Shown here in pieces: positions 11,409 through 23,096 of a DNA stretch of 64,000 bases; positions within the stretch are counted from its first letter, which is position 1, and each line of letters begins with the position of its first letter. Both the position numbers and the translations under genes were made by a program. The stretch spans positions 434,001-498,000 of the forward strand of contig OY756146.1 of assembly GCA_963576785.1 (NCBI GenBank), read 5' to 3'. This stretch comes from Chlorophyllum brunneum. Taxonomy: Eukaryota > Basidiomycota > Agaricomycetes > Agaricales > Agaricaceae. A model generated the notes under the pieces. The model was not told where the DNA came from, did not search any database, and saw only the letters and a program-made list of their open reading frames with translations.

Positions 11409-12857
11409 ATGGCGCACCCAGTAGAGTCGAATGCGGCCATGCTGTCCTTTTGTACATCTGGATCGCCCAACCAGTTCCCGCGGCCGACTTACCATCCTGG
11501 GTCTGACATGCTTGACTGCCCGCCCGCCTCTGTCTCACCTGCCTTAATGACACTCCCCTCCATGCCTTCTACAATCCCTAATTCCCACTCCTCCCGTACC
11601 GCTCGTCTCATGTCCACCCCCCGCATCAAATCAAAACTCTCAATACTTTCCTATGACTCGTCAGATATGGAGACAAGTGACCCAGAGTCGCCCTCTTCCT
11701 GCGAGTCGTCCGATGATGAACTAGAATTTTCAGCCAGAAAATCCCCACCTCGCAAACCCACCATATCTCGTTTATCTTTTCCTTTTGTCAAGTCCGCCAA
11801 ATCACCGCCCAGCAAGGCTGTGAAGCCGATCATACCGCCAACCCCATGCGTCAATTCGCCGCCAGTGTCATCCCCAGCCTCCTTATCAAAGACTCTCCTA
11901 CCCTCTCCGCCGACTACATCATCCCCCTTTTCCCGTCAGCCGCATCATAATCCCCAACGTCACGATTATCGTCACCGTGGTTATTCTCGGCATGCCCTAG
12001 CTCACATCAAATGGTTCTGGGCCACCCGAGAAGAGGACTGGGAAGTTAAGAACGGTCCCGTGCGCTTGAATAAGCCACGGCTCGATGAATCGTTCATTGA
12101 AACCGCATTGGATGATCCACTCGCCTCTATTCTTGACTCATCTGGCCATAAACGGAAGATGCCACTTCATCCTGTCCACCAATCACAGCACGAGCTCCCA
12201 CCTATGACTATTCATCCTCGGAGAGGCGATCTAACCACTCTTCGTGATCCTTACTGCATCGAAATCGATCGTACTTTCGTTGGTCTTCCTACATGGACCA
12301 TTGGGAAAACCTTATGGATGTATGACGTTCATCTTGCATCACAAGATCGCCCCCGTGTTGATGTAGAATCAAATGACGTCTCCGACTTGTACGACGATAC
12401 AGAGAGCGAAAGTGAGTCTATGGATATGTCAGCCTCGTCTGTTGGGTTCAGCGATGACTCGGATGCAACGTTGGTGGACAGCGAAACGGAAAGTGAATTG
12501 TCTCCAGGAGGGAGTAGTAGTATCGGAGTAACCCAGGATCAGGGTACAAGCGAGAAGCATTTTTCATTCTCTCGTGATAGCTATTCTAGCCCATCCCTGC
12601 CCATTCATCGAGGCCCTACACGTGCCTTATCCGACACTTCTCTCGTGCTGCCATCCCTGCACAAGACCAGCTGGTCGCGTTCCGCTTATTCAGAACCTTC
12701 AACACCTACGACGGCTAGCAGCTCCGGGAAGCTGTACCCTAGTCGGTCGTCATGGGATGTGGACTGGTATCGACGCTGGCAGTGCATGATCGAGATTTCA
12801 CATAGACAGCGACCTACAGATGGACAACGCAAGTTCTTCATTGGCCAGGATGCCTAG
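11409..12857 (+). CDS. hypothetical Ser/Pro-rich protein
   Basis: Single exon of about 482 codons. The first true ATG of the frame is 11409 (MAHPVESNAAM); the ATG at about 11385 is out of use after four codons. Residues 1-190 are Ser/Pro-rich with an acidic patch (SCESSDDELEF) and basic SP motifs. A short ordered core follows, with HALAHIKWFWATREEDWEV, then DDPLASILDSSGHKRKM, then DPYCIEIDRTFVGLP. The rest is acidic and Ser-rich, ending in SSWDVDWYRRWQCMIE. The overall look is a disordered nuclear or signalling protein of a type common in agarics. No enzyme motif, signal peptide or membrane span. Function unknown. Confidence 0.75.
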   Translation: MAHPVESNAAMLSFCTSGSPNQFPRPTYHPGSDMLDCPPASVSPALMTLPSMPSTIPNSHSSRTARLMSTPRIKSKLSILSYDSSDMETSDPESPSSCESSDDELEFSARKSPPRKPTISRLSFPFVKSAKSPPSKAVKPIIPPTPCVNSPPVSSPASLSKTLLPSPPTTSSPFSRQPHHNPQRHDYRHRGYSRHALAHIKWFWATREEDWEVKNGPVRLNKPRLDESFIETALDDPLASILDSSGHKRKMPLHPVHQSQHELPPMTIHPRRGDLTTLRDPYCIEIDRTFVGLPTWTIGKTLWMYDVHLASQDRPRVDVESNDVSDLYDDTESESESMDMSASSVGFSDDSDATLVDSETESELSPGGSSSIGVTQDQGTSEKHFSFSRDSYSSPSLPIHRGPTRALSDTSLVLPSLHKTSWSRSAYSEPSTPTTASSSGKLYPSRSSWDVDWYRRWQCMIEISHRQRPTDGQRKFFIGQDA

Positions 12858-14223
12858 GAATCCATTCATCACATTCACCTTCCTCTCATAATCCACCACC
12901 TGTCGTCGTTGGTTTCTCGCGATGTCGGTGGTACGCTATTTCAAGCACCTTTCACGATAGGACTTGAATCTGTAACATTATCCCACGGAAGCGCTTTTGC
13001 ATTGCATTTTTCCTCCTTTTCATGGACATTCCCGTTGGCATTAGTCTCTTGTCATGTCTGCCTTGGTTGTGGAAACACGGCTCTAGGCAATCATCATATT
13101 TTGTCGCTAGTCCAATTTTTTCTCGTCGCCATAATTATCGCGTTTGCATGTTATGTAGATCTCCTTATCCCTTAAACCATCCTCAACACCTCCATCCTCC
13201 CATTATCCGACTTGCATTCCCCTTTTTTGTCCTCCCCCCGAATTGTTACTCGTGTTCCCTGTTTTACTCTCTCTCTCTCTCCTATGGCTCCCGTGTTCTG
13301 CATGTTGTGTACAGTACCGGCACCTCGCTACTACTCGTATGACAATACTGCAACGCCCGCGTGTTGCTGTTTCTCCAGGTTCTTCAAGATTCTCAAGTCA
13401 TCCATACACTTCTTCGGCAACGCACACCAGACATTCGTACGGGTTTCACTTCTTATCCTTTGACATGCAGGGACCATGACTCTTCTAGATTTCTTCAATG
13501 ATATAGACTTTTGCGCCGCCGCGAACGTATTAATTCTGGATGTACCGTAACCCGCGGCCATGCGCTGGCACTCTCCGTATTAACTTATCTTATCCTTATT
13601 CTAATTTAGTGTAGGAAGTCGGCATTATTCGCTCATACAGTATACCTTGGCTCTTTTACCGATGGATGACCCGACTCCGTTCAACATTTCAAGAATCACC
13701 CCAAAAAAAAAGAGTTGGCGATCTCGAAGCGGATCAGTTCTTGGATCCTTCGGTTCGGGTCTGAACCAGTCAAAGTCTAGCCAATTCAGGGTCATCAAAC
13801 TCTTGGAGCTGATCAGCGAGGGCGTTGCGCTTGGCCTTATCAAATCCGCACAAGCTTCATCTCCGCCCAACTTCGGAATGGCCATGCGTCATCCCATTTC
13901 GTCAATCGGAGTCCCTCTAAAACGTATAATTGACTACGCATGGAACACGCTACGGATCCATAAGCTTTCCTTGAATACCTATGACTCCTGCTACTGAGAC
14001 ACGAGTGTTGATGTCGCGACGTGCTGGCATACAACGTGGCCTGCGAATCCCCGCCACAGACTGCGGTTCGATGCTTGGTTGACTATTCTGGGAGATACTA
14101 TGGTTGAATTTATAATTGGAATTTGAACGTCGTGGTTTGTGTATCCCCTGTGACCTGATTCCTTGGACATAAATATGGGTGGTGAAATATACTCGCTCAC
14201 ACATTCTTGATCATAGTGTCCTT
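12858..14223. other. intergenic region, long 3' UTR likely
   Basis: Pyrimidine-rich sequence just after the stop at 12857, including a CT dinucleotide run at about 13265-13281, fits a long 3' UTR. Frames at 13647-13997 (+) and 13885-13625 (-) overlap each other on opposite strands; neither has a domain or splice support. Confidence 0.5.
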
Positions 14224-15635
14224 ATGAGACTGAATTCTGGCAGCTCGACAGACGGCAGTGACTTTTTTGTGGGTGACAATGAAGAAGACACTGTGTGGAA
14301 TACTCGGCCCTGTATATTGTCCAACAATAATAGACCACCGTCATCATCATCATCATCTGGCGCAACCGATCACTCATTGGCAAAGTGCAAACCCCCCTCG
14401 TCGTCAATCAAAGAGCTTTATCCTCCGTTTCATATACTTTTCCGACATCGTTTCGGTGGCAAGAGTTCTCGGTATCGTAATCGCGCCCAAGCATGGCTAC
14501 GGAATTTAAAGAAAGGAGAAAAAAATTATGTATGTTTTCATTCTTTCTCATCAACACAACCAGGCCTGAATATTCTTTCTTTTTTTCTTTTCTCTCATTC
14601 TTATAGTCCTGTGATAAATGTGTTTCTGCAAAACGGCATTGCGATCGTGAAGAAATTCGTTGCAAAGCCTGTGACAAAGGACATAACACTTGTCCACGCA
14701 CGAGTAATTTCAGAAAATTCGTCATTATGCAAGAAATGAAGATTTCAGAAACGGTTTATGATGAACTTGTTAAATCCGTACCTCTAAGAGGATATAGACG
14801 TAATGTCCGGGATACTTCGCAGCTACTACCATCGATGGAAGGGGATAGCGAAGAGTCTGAGGTAGAGAGTGAGGAGGATGATGACGAACTCGAAGACGAT
14901 GGTGGTGATGGTGGGAGGATTGACAAGGGTCCAGTGCCTTGTTCGTCAGAAGAAGTCGCTTTCGCTTCTAGATACACTACATGCTCAGGTCTCGTCATCC
15001 GGCCACTTAAGACGACAAAGTCAAGCAGGACTACACGAGGACCCTACCCGATTACTCGGACTGTACACCAAACCACCCTAGCTAGTCCCAAACGCATTCC
15101 TTCACCTTGCCGTTCAGCACTTTCATCTACTTCGACACAGATCATAAACTCTACAAACACAAACTCTGATAATCGCATACTTGAGGAGCTGACAGCTATT
15201 CGATTATTACTAAATCACATGCAAGAGAACGTTATCGCCTTTTTGACTACGCATGGACCAACTTGGCCGAACGGAGCAACCGAAAGAAATATTGTTCCAC
15301 CCGATGAACAAATGACAAGTTCCTTCCCTGGCACACCCCAAGACATACCATTGTGCAAGATTGATGTCCCTGTTTCTTCAATGCGCGGTCCCGAGTTACA
15401 GGTGAAAAAATATTTGCCAAATATCACCCGGGAGATTGCCCTGGATCAAACTGGAACCGCCGATAGCACACGGGGCTTTTTCGGTAATGGGGCCCCACAG
15501 ACAAGTATGGAACAAGAAGATACTGCCCCCTTAATCTATTCAGGCGACAACAACAGAGGTTGGGATCGTTCACCGCCGTACGAATTACCAATAATCGCGA
15601 CGCTTGACATGTTGGATGACAATAAATCTGTTTGA
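14224..15635 (+). CDS. Zn2Cys6-like zinc-cluster protein
   Basis: Two exons, 14224-14529 and 14607-15635, joined by a 77-nt intron (GTATGT...TTATAG); about 445 residues. Exon 2 opens directly with a zinc-cluster signature: CDKCVSAKRHC, then CKACDKGHNTC. The spacing is C-x2-C-x6-C-x6-C-x2-C-x6-C, that of fungal Zn2Cys6 DNA-binding domains. It lies at about residues 104-135, after a Ser-rich N-terminus (a TCATCA repeat encodes Ser) and a basic stretch (RNRAQAWLRNLKKGEK). An acidic tract (EEDDDELEDDGGDGG) follows, and a helix (RILEELTAIRLLLNHMQEN) may dimerise. I do not see the fungal-specific transcription-factor middle homology region. Probable DNA-binding regulator, target unknown. Confidence 0.7.
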
Positions 15636-17090
15636 CACTAAGATCGTTGACCATGGAATATAACTTCTTTTTTTTTCTTCACACTCCTCTCTTGTTGAAT
15701 TTGCTGGTAGTCCGAAGTTTCACTTTTTGTACCTTAATTTCTTAATCGTACAGGTAGATATATCAGTTGGCAAATCTTCCGAGCCAGTCGTCATAACCCA
15801 AGTATCAACGCTTGCCAGGTGATGAACCTTTCACACGTAGTCTGGGACAGAGAAACGCCGGTCGCGGTTTGATATATATATGCCACACGTTTGGAGAACA
15901 CTACTTGGAGCTATATCAATTATCTCTCCATCTTGGAATTCGATCTTGCCAGTGGTGTCAATGTGATTGCACACTTTTTTACCTCCCAAGTGGCGGGTTT
16001 ACAAATGCCGCAGCTGAGAACTCCGCAGCCGGTGTTAGCAATATCTATGCTAGTCACGAATGTCAGAAACATATGGCGAAGTACAGCCCTATCCAGGTAA
16101 GGGTCAAACATATTACGACAGGCATTCAGTTTGGATCGCTGGTGGTGGCACCAGGGAGAACTCTGTAGGAGGAAGCCTTGCTCGGGAACGGCAACGTTTC
16201 CGCTTGGACTCTACTTGGGCTACATTTACTACAGTTACTATGAGTCAAAGACGAGAACAATCCGTTAATTGTGAAATTTTATCAAAAAATTCTCAGATCT
16301 GTTTGCTTGTATCTCGAAACAGCATCCACATCTTCACGACTTCTACGCGGCAGGACTACTTTCTGTGGAAGGGGTCCTTGAATCCAAAACACTCTGAACA
16401 ATGGTTCATCGTCAGCAACACTGGAACCATGACTGAAAGCCCATTGTGCGGTTTCCCAATCTATAACCGGAACCGCCTTTTGGGAGCTTGAGGGCGATAA
16501 CAAAATGCAAGGACAGCCTAACCCTAGATCTTGATCCGTAAACCTTACTTCCCGGGGCTTTGATACTCAATACAATGTGCCGTGTGTCGCCTTTTCCGAC
16601 CTGGTCGTGGTCGAGTCCAAGCAGACTGCGGATTCCTTCGGCAAGATGTTCAAACGGTTAGATGTCCTAGAACACATCTGGTAAATTTTCGGTATCGCCT
16701 GGACCCAACAGTCCCTTTAACCAAGGATAATGTGTTTTCTGCAGCTATCTAAGTCGATGCGCATCATTGATCGTGCTTGTGGCCACAAGAACACTATATA
16801 CATTTATGGTAAGTGATGGCGGGGATGCGACCCTGGAATGCTAATTAGCTGCATGGACCTTTGCAATCCTGGATTCAAACAATGGTAGACGTGCACGCCG
16901 GGCTCACGAATACTGGACACATTCTCATAATCTATTCAAATCTATTGGAACACAAACAACGCATTAACGCGTTCGACGCGATGGCACGCAATAAATAGTA
17001 CCCAGACGCTGATTTTCCTCTTTAAACCGTCTTTCCACCCCCACCCCCGCCCGTGTGTCGGCTGGTTCTTGGTCCTCTAGCGTTGTGGAT
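15636..17090. other. intergenic region
   Basis: No supported gene. Plus-strand frames at 15812-16168 and 16060-16491 overlap in different phases and may be the decayed remains of a gene (segments such as TYYDRHSVWIAGGGTRENS). I could not identify it. The final 300 bases are the likely promoter of the gene at 17091. Confidence 0.45.
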
Positions 17091-18978
17091 ATGGTTCATC
17101 CTTTCACGTATAACGACACGCTCTTTACCAACACTTATACCACACCAACGACAGCCACGGCGACCACAGCATCGTATAACCACAATCAATTTATTAATCC
17201 TGCGTGAGCCGTCCATTTTCTGGTAGTTCCATGATCATCTCTGACCTTACCCTATCAACAGCTTGCTTCAGGAAGATACCACAACCAGCCCAGCTAATTA
17301 CCGCGATAATGAACCGCATAATACAATGGGCCAACACAACACCAGGCACGTTCAGCAACGGCTTCCCGTAGCTGACGCTACCGACCCAACATCCTTCGGA
17401 AATCTCGACGAGTATGCACGCTGGATACCTACGAATAACACCGCACAGCCCACTGCAAGCACCAGCTATAACAATAATGTAAATCCCTTCGCCGCTATGC
17501 CGAGCCAGACCATGTATCAGCAATATCGCCCTCCGAATACTACGGGCAACTGGACGTACGTTCTCATTCTGCCTTTAACATAATCTCGGTCTGACCTTCG
17601 GTTGCCGATCAGGCGGTTGTATGACTACAGTACGAGAAAGTGGGTTGCAGTACCTCTTAGTGCAATATTCCAATTGGACGACTATAGTCGGATCGCCGGC
17701 CCAAGCACATCGGAGGTACACTATCCATCGTACAGCCATCCTCATCTCCCGACTCCTGCCCAGACTCCGAACCTCGACACTCTTGCTAACTCTTTCCCAT
17801 TTCTTCCGGAGGCCTACCTTCACCAAGTCGATCAAGGCCGGGATCAATCGGAATATAATCCACACAATGAGACTGGGGCAATAGGTGTATACGGAGAATC
17901 AACTGCCCAAGCCTTCGACCCGGTCCTTTCCCGCGGACAGACTGCTCCCATCGTCCCCGTACCTGAGGTAGCCATTCCAGAGCTCCCCCTCCTTCCACCC
18001 GCAGCCTTGGCGAGACACGCTGACCACCCGGAAGCAAATGTAGAAGCCAAGGAGACCGCTGTAGTTGAAGCTAAAAAGCCAATTCGTCGCCAACGTGCTC
18101 CACGCTCTACTAGGACCAAATCTGAACGGAACCAAATCCGGAATGCTCGCGCCAAGAAGCCATACGCCCGCTCAACGAAACCAATTGCCGGCACGTCCAA
18201 CGCTCAAGCCGATTCTCCGATCCCAGATTCTAACCCCCGTTCTAACCCCTCCGATAACTGGCAAGATTGGGTCCTAGCTGTGGCGGCAGAGTCAAGGACT
18301 GTCCCTCCTTCCCCTACCATTCAGGTTTCTAAGACCAAAGTGCCTCCTTCAAAAAGGACTGGGGCGACTCTCAGATCGCATATCTGTCGAGGTCTTGGTC
18401 CCAGCGAGGATGAACGTATCGTTGCCACTGGTCCTGCGGAAGACGCCACTGTAGAAGAACAGCCAAGATCTATTGCGGGTACCCAAGATGTCGAATGGAG
18501 ATGTCGATGGGATGGCTGTCACTACGTGTCACGTGCGACCCTCATGAATCTGAGGGCGCACTTGCAGGTTGGACATGGTATCCAGAAATCAGTTGCTTCC
18601 GGGGTTTTAGCGCCTGAGATTTTGGTTAGAGACGAGGAGAAGGGCAAGTTGAAGGTCAGGTGTCAATGGCGTCCTCCACTGCGTGTCAAGCTTCCGGGGT
18701 ACAAGGAGCCTGTCCTCGTCTCGTCGCATCGTCTGGCATACCCTTGTAACACCTTGATCGATATTGCTAGCGTTGAGAATCATATCGGAGTCCACCTTAG
18801 ATATGAAAAGCAGCCGAACATGCACGTCGTGGGGTGTTGTACAAAACAAACTGTGGGCCGAGGAGCTCACAAATGCTCCCAGAAGAAACCTATGGTAGAG
18901 GAACAAAGAGACAAGGGTTTCGAGTACCTGGACACCGTTATGGACAAGTGGTCCAGCGGGGAGGAACCAGCGAGATAG
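17091..18978 (+). CDS. C2H2-like zinc-finger protein
   Basis: Three exons: 17091-about 17207, 17262-about 17556, and about 17615-18978, joined in frame; roughly 590 residues. The start ATG (MVHPFTYNDTLF) is followed by a Thr/Asn/Gln-rich N-terminus and a Pro-rich middle. A strongly basic region comes next (about 18065-18185: RRQRAPRSTRTKSERN, RNARAKKPYARS), likely a nuclear localisation or DNA-contact segment. The C-terminal third holds a finger, WRCRWDGCHYVSRATL...H (C-x4-C-x13-H-x4-H, about 18500-18575). A second, incomplete pair follows (YPCNTLIDIASVENHIGVH). Probable transcription factor. The unusual spacing and single clear finger make the exact family uncertain. Confidence 0.7.
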
Positions 18979-19571
18979 ACCTCTTTCGCTTGTCGGATAG
19001 AGTGTATACTAGGCTTGTATCTCTTGTGTGTATATCAATAATTCTTCTGCGCCCATCAACTGTCACTGTTCGACAGGAAGGACCAGGCACTGAAAGGCTT
19101 TGGTTAGTGCATAACGTTATGAGCTCGAAATCCAGGAACACAGCTGATTACGTATGCACTCTTCCTCTGCAAACCTGATCATTTTCCCATCGTCGGTAAG
19201 TACGTTCAAGTTCCCAGCAGCGTCGAGCTCGGGTTAAGCTGAAAACCCGTCTCGACTTGTTATCTACACCACTCCTATTGCAGCGAAAACTGCAATCTCA
19301 GTGCCCTTCCGACCGTATCATAATTCAGCCAAGGATCTGGATGTCGAAAGCACCTACGCCCAGTCCAAAGTTCTAATCCCACGCTATTCCTCCCACAGCT
19401 CGGCTCTTCGCGTCTCGGACAAATGTTGTGGAGCGTCGGATAAGATGGACCGCGGGTCCCTATTTCGTCCTTCGCCATTGGCCATCGCACGAGACACACG
19501 ACCCTAAATGAGGTCTTTGATACCGCCAAACCCTTGAGTCATCAGCCCTACCGTGTGCTTACTTCTCTACC
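18979..19571. other. intergenic region
   Basis: 3' flank of the zinc-finger gene and promoter of the secreted-protein gene at 19572. No gene seen. Confidence 0.5.
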
Positions 19572-20221
19572 ATGTCCTTGACCCTCTACTGGTGGCTAGT
19601 TGTGTTGGCTCTGCTCAAGTGCACCTCTGGCCAAGCTGTGGGCACCATCCACCTCTTCTCAAGTAACAGCTGCACGGGAAGTCACATGTCATGTGGCAAC
19701 ATTCCCTCAAATGGATGCTGCACTACTGGTGGAGACGTGTTTGCTTCTGCATTCTTAGTCAACTCTCGAGAACAATCATCGTAAGTATCATCATATATGG
19801 TGTAATTATTTCGAGCTTAACCACTTTTCCACTCCTCAGTGTCAGCGTTCATGGAGAGCCACGGTGTAAAGGAGTTTCCCGACGAGGTAATGCATTGACG
19901 TGTTTCCAACCCAGTTTCGCATGTACGTTCCCCCTCCCCGCTCCACCGTACCCCACCAATTGACATTGACCCCTAGTCTGTGCTGCACATTGGTTCCCTT
20001 CCTCCCACTCCAAATCGAAACGTAACGAAACCGAACCTCCTGAATTCACAGATTGTCGAAGACCAGATTCGATCACCATCATTGATGAGGATGGAGTGGA
20101 GGTCAAGATCACAGTTCCAGATGGAGAGAATACAGAATACGAACATGCCTTCATTCAAGGCAACTTCGCGAAATTGCTGAACCTCGCGAAAATTAATCGT
20201 CAATTGCGGTTCTCCAGGTAG
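19572..20221 (+). CDS. small secreted cysteine-containing protein
   Basis: Three exons joined in frame by two short introns (about 19783-19838 and 19923-19976); about 180 residues. The N-terminus is a clear signal peptide: a hydrophobic core LYWWLVVLALLKC ending TSGQA. The mature part has Cys residues spaced through its first two thirds (SNSCTGSHMSC, NGCCTTGG, EPRCKG, LTCFQ, FCAAHW, TDCRRP), which suggests disulfide bonds. A Cys-free, acidic tail follows (ITIIDEDGVEVKITV). It looks like the small secreted proteins that agarics make in numbers; no enzyme motif. A role in the cell wall or host/substrate interaction is possible but not shown. Confidence 0.65.
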
Positions 20222-23096
20222 ACCTTGTCTCCTAATATTTTCGACGTTAAAATGTCGTCTTTATTAAAGTCAGCTCTGTATATATGTGAACCAGGGAAGC
20301 TTTGGTGCCGTAGTATTCGGATGTATGTTTATGGTATTAAATTTAAACCCCCCATTTTGCCTGAATCTAACTCTGGAGTGGGTTCTGGTGAGTGAATAGT
20401 GGAGATAGGCCCGCCATTTGGTGCTTTTCGACACTCATCGGAGGCTATAGGTTACGATGGGAGCGCTTTGCAGACCGGAAAAGATATCGGAACACAGGAT
20501 CTGGACTTGAAAAGAGTAATTGTGACTTGTCCTGGGGCCTCAACCTTCTCAGGAATAAAACTCCACCGTATGGTGGCATTCGGTCCAGTCCCCACCGCTT
20601 GGAACCAAACCTTTTTGAAACAGGTCGAATCGCACACGCCTGTTAGGATAGATTAGCCCGTAGTCACACTGCTCACTGGGCGATTAATTATGTGCTATGT
20701 GGCGTATCTGGAGCTGATATGATCACATCGGGTTGATGAACAACGTTTTTCGGACTACGGCCCATCGAGCCCTTTTGACTAGGGTACGGCGCCAGAAGAG
20801 TACACTCCTACTCTAACTTGATGCATTGACACGATTATTTCTTTCTGAGAGGGCGGCTTGAGGTATTTTGAGATGTGGAGGGACCACTAGAAAAAATAGG
20901 TGTTAAAGATCAATGTTTAAGAGAACACGATCCCGCGATGGCAGTGGTCGATTAGTACCGTCCATGTTGGGGTTAAGAAGTCGGTCTTACTTTGGTTGTC
21001 ACACAGCAATCCGCATCTCCGAGTTGAATTGTGTGATCTACCGTAGGGATGAGACCCGGGATTCCAGTGTTTCGAACTAAAGGAAAGTGAACATACACCG
21101 TATAACGGTGCGGTCCATCCGAATGACCTGAACGCAACAGAAGAGGAAGTAGAATTATGAAAAGTACGAAGATTCCCTAAGATTCCCTTGGCGATTCTGC
21201 GAATCTACATTTGCAGAGGTTTCTAATATCGAAATTCACGCAAACACCATCGCACAACTGTAGGGTTTGATTCATGATTGTATGCAGGACGTTAGCTTCA
21301 AGAGAATAAACAAAATGGATCCGTCTTGTTCAACTTGTTTTGATTATCCTAACATCGTGGGCATTGTCTCAAGCATGACACACCCCGCCTGCCCCGGCTC
21401 TATGAAGTTCGTTTCCAGAATCGTAGAGAAGACGATTACCTACTCCTATGAAGACCAACTCAACGTTACCTGCCAGCCGATACGGCTCGTTATCTTCCGG
21501 TGAGAAACAGCTAGGGTGCTTCGACGGAGAGAAGGTTGGGGAAACGAGTATCGTAGTCCCCTCTACTGTGAAAAATCGTGTGATCGCCGGGAGAGTTTGG
21601 ACAGCGAAGTTGATCGATGAACAGGCCCGAAACTTTGGGAAATGGCGCCATGTCTAACGTCGTCCGGACACGGTGACAGAAGTCTGCATTAGCTGCTGCT
21701 ATGCTGAAACTAGATCAAGGCACTAGTGGGTTTCCAGAGCATTGGGCACATCCGATGGGCGTGACAGTATCGTTGTAGAAGGTCAGCGGCGACTTGAAGG
21801 CTGTGTGTATATTACCGGGGAACAAAAAGATAACCAGAGGGGCATTCCAGGAATGGGATCGAAGCCATTGATCCGTCACTCGCTGCGGTAATTTCTAGTA
21901 GTGTTTCGTGATTGGGGGCGGAGTATACATGGGGCGAAGTAAGGCAATTCCGGTTAACTCTGGGCAGTTAGATAAGCATACCCTTTGTCAAACCAGAAGT
22001 GGCGATCATGTAAATGATCACATCACCATCCCTTCTTGTTGTGTAGCTTTGCCGCGGCTCTGTTCGCCCACTGCCGTCGCGTCCAAATAATTCCAGGACC
22101 ATGGTCAAGATCGAATTCAACGGGGGGAGTCAGGTTCGGAATACTTTATTCAGCGGGAGGGAGTGCGGGCCCGCTGGGTGCTGCCGGATTGTTCCAATTC
22201 CGCCAGTTACCACATTTATGTGTAGTGAGCCATACTGGTGGCACGTCAGCTTGAAAGAATGAGGAACAAATTGTGAAGTTTACGGGATAACGGATCTTCG
22301 TGTAGACAAGGCAGTAAAGGACAACAGGGCTCAGGGTTGAAGAAAGAAGTCCACACTTTCTTTGTTTCAGCGCTATGGGCCTTCGATCTCCCCCCGAAGT
22401 TATGTTAAGAAATTGGTTTGTTGGGCTGAGCCAGCCTGTGGGGTAGACCAAAAACTCCCGTGAAATCCAACACGAGTTCAACATGCGCCACAGAGATATA
22501 TTAGTTTCATCAGCGATTAGCTTTCCCGTGAGCTGCGCAATAGGATGGAGCCACCCACAACGATTTGAGCGTTTTCCATGCCTTATCAGAGGTTGTGATT
22601 GGACTCCACCTGGTCCGTCGACCCTGGAAAGAAGACAGACAGAAAGAGCCAGCAGGTATACGAGAGACTTAAAAATAAGTTTCAGATTCGGAGGCGAAAA
22701 CAGAGGGTTGAGAAGGGGATACTGTCATGGTTGACGGAATAGCGGGGGATTTCAGGGACCAGCTTGACAGATACTGGCTTCTTTCAAGTTACATCACTTG
22801 AACTACACCGTCGGATCCAAGAGTAAGGTAATGCCATTTTCTTGTGCCCGCTGACGGCCTCCCTAGGTCGACGTTGAGACTGACGTGTGTCCAAATGCAG
22901 CCGAGGGAGGATGCAGAGAGTCAGCGGCGTGTGGCAATACAGCGTACCTGCGGGCTGGACTAGATATTGGTGAAGTTTCGACAAGATTTGGAGGGTGGAA
23001 ATATGCCAACAGAGAACGACAATCTATTAGGCGAATAACATTAGAATTAGAATGAGAGAATAATTCCCAACCAACCACAAGCCTCAGTCTATACCA
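20222..23096. other. long intergenic region with decayed-looking ORFs
   Basis: Nearly 2.9 kb with no gene I can support. At 20400-20650 both strands stay open: plus reads DLKRVIVTCPGASTFSG and minus reads QAVGTGPNATIRWSFIPEKV. One of these may be an exon remnant. Frames at 21267-21503 and 21448-21657 (+) overlap in different phases and could be two halves of one frameshifted coding stretch. The last part is the 3' flank of the tRNA synthetase gene. Confidence 0.4.

Noticed and set aside
13625..13997. Overlapping ORFs on both strands after the Ser/Pro-rich gene
   Set aside because: They overlap antisense, have no recognisable content and lie in probable 3' UTR/intergenic DNA.
16060..16491. 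143-codon plus-strand ORF
   Set aside because: No true family match, no intron structure, overlaps another frame; could be a decayed gene but cannot be identified.
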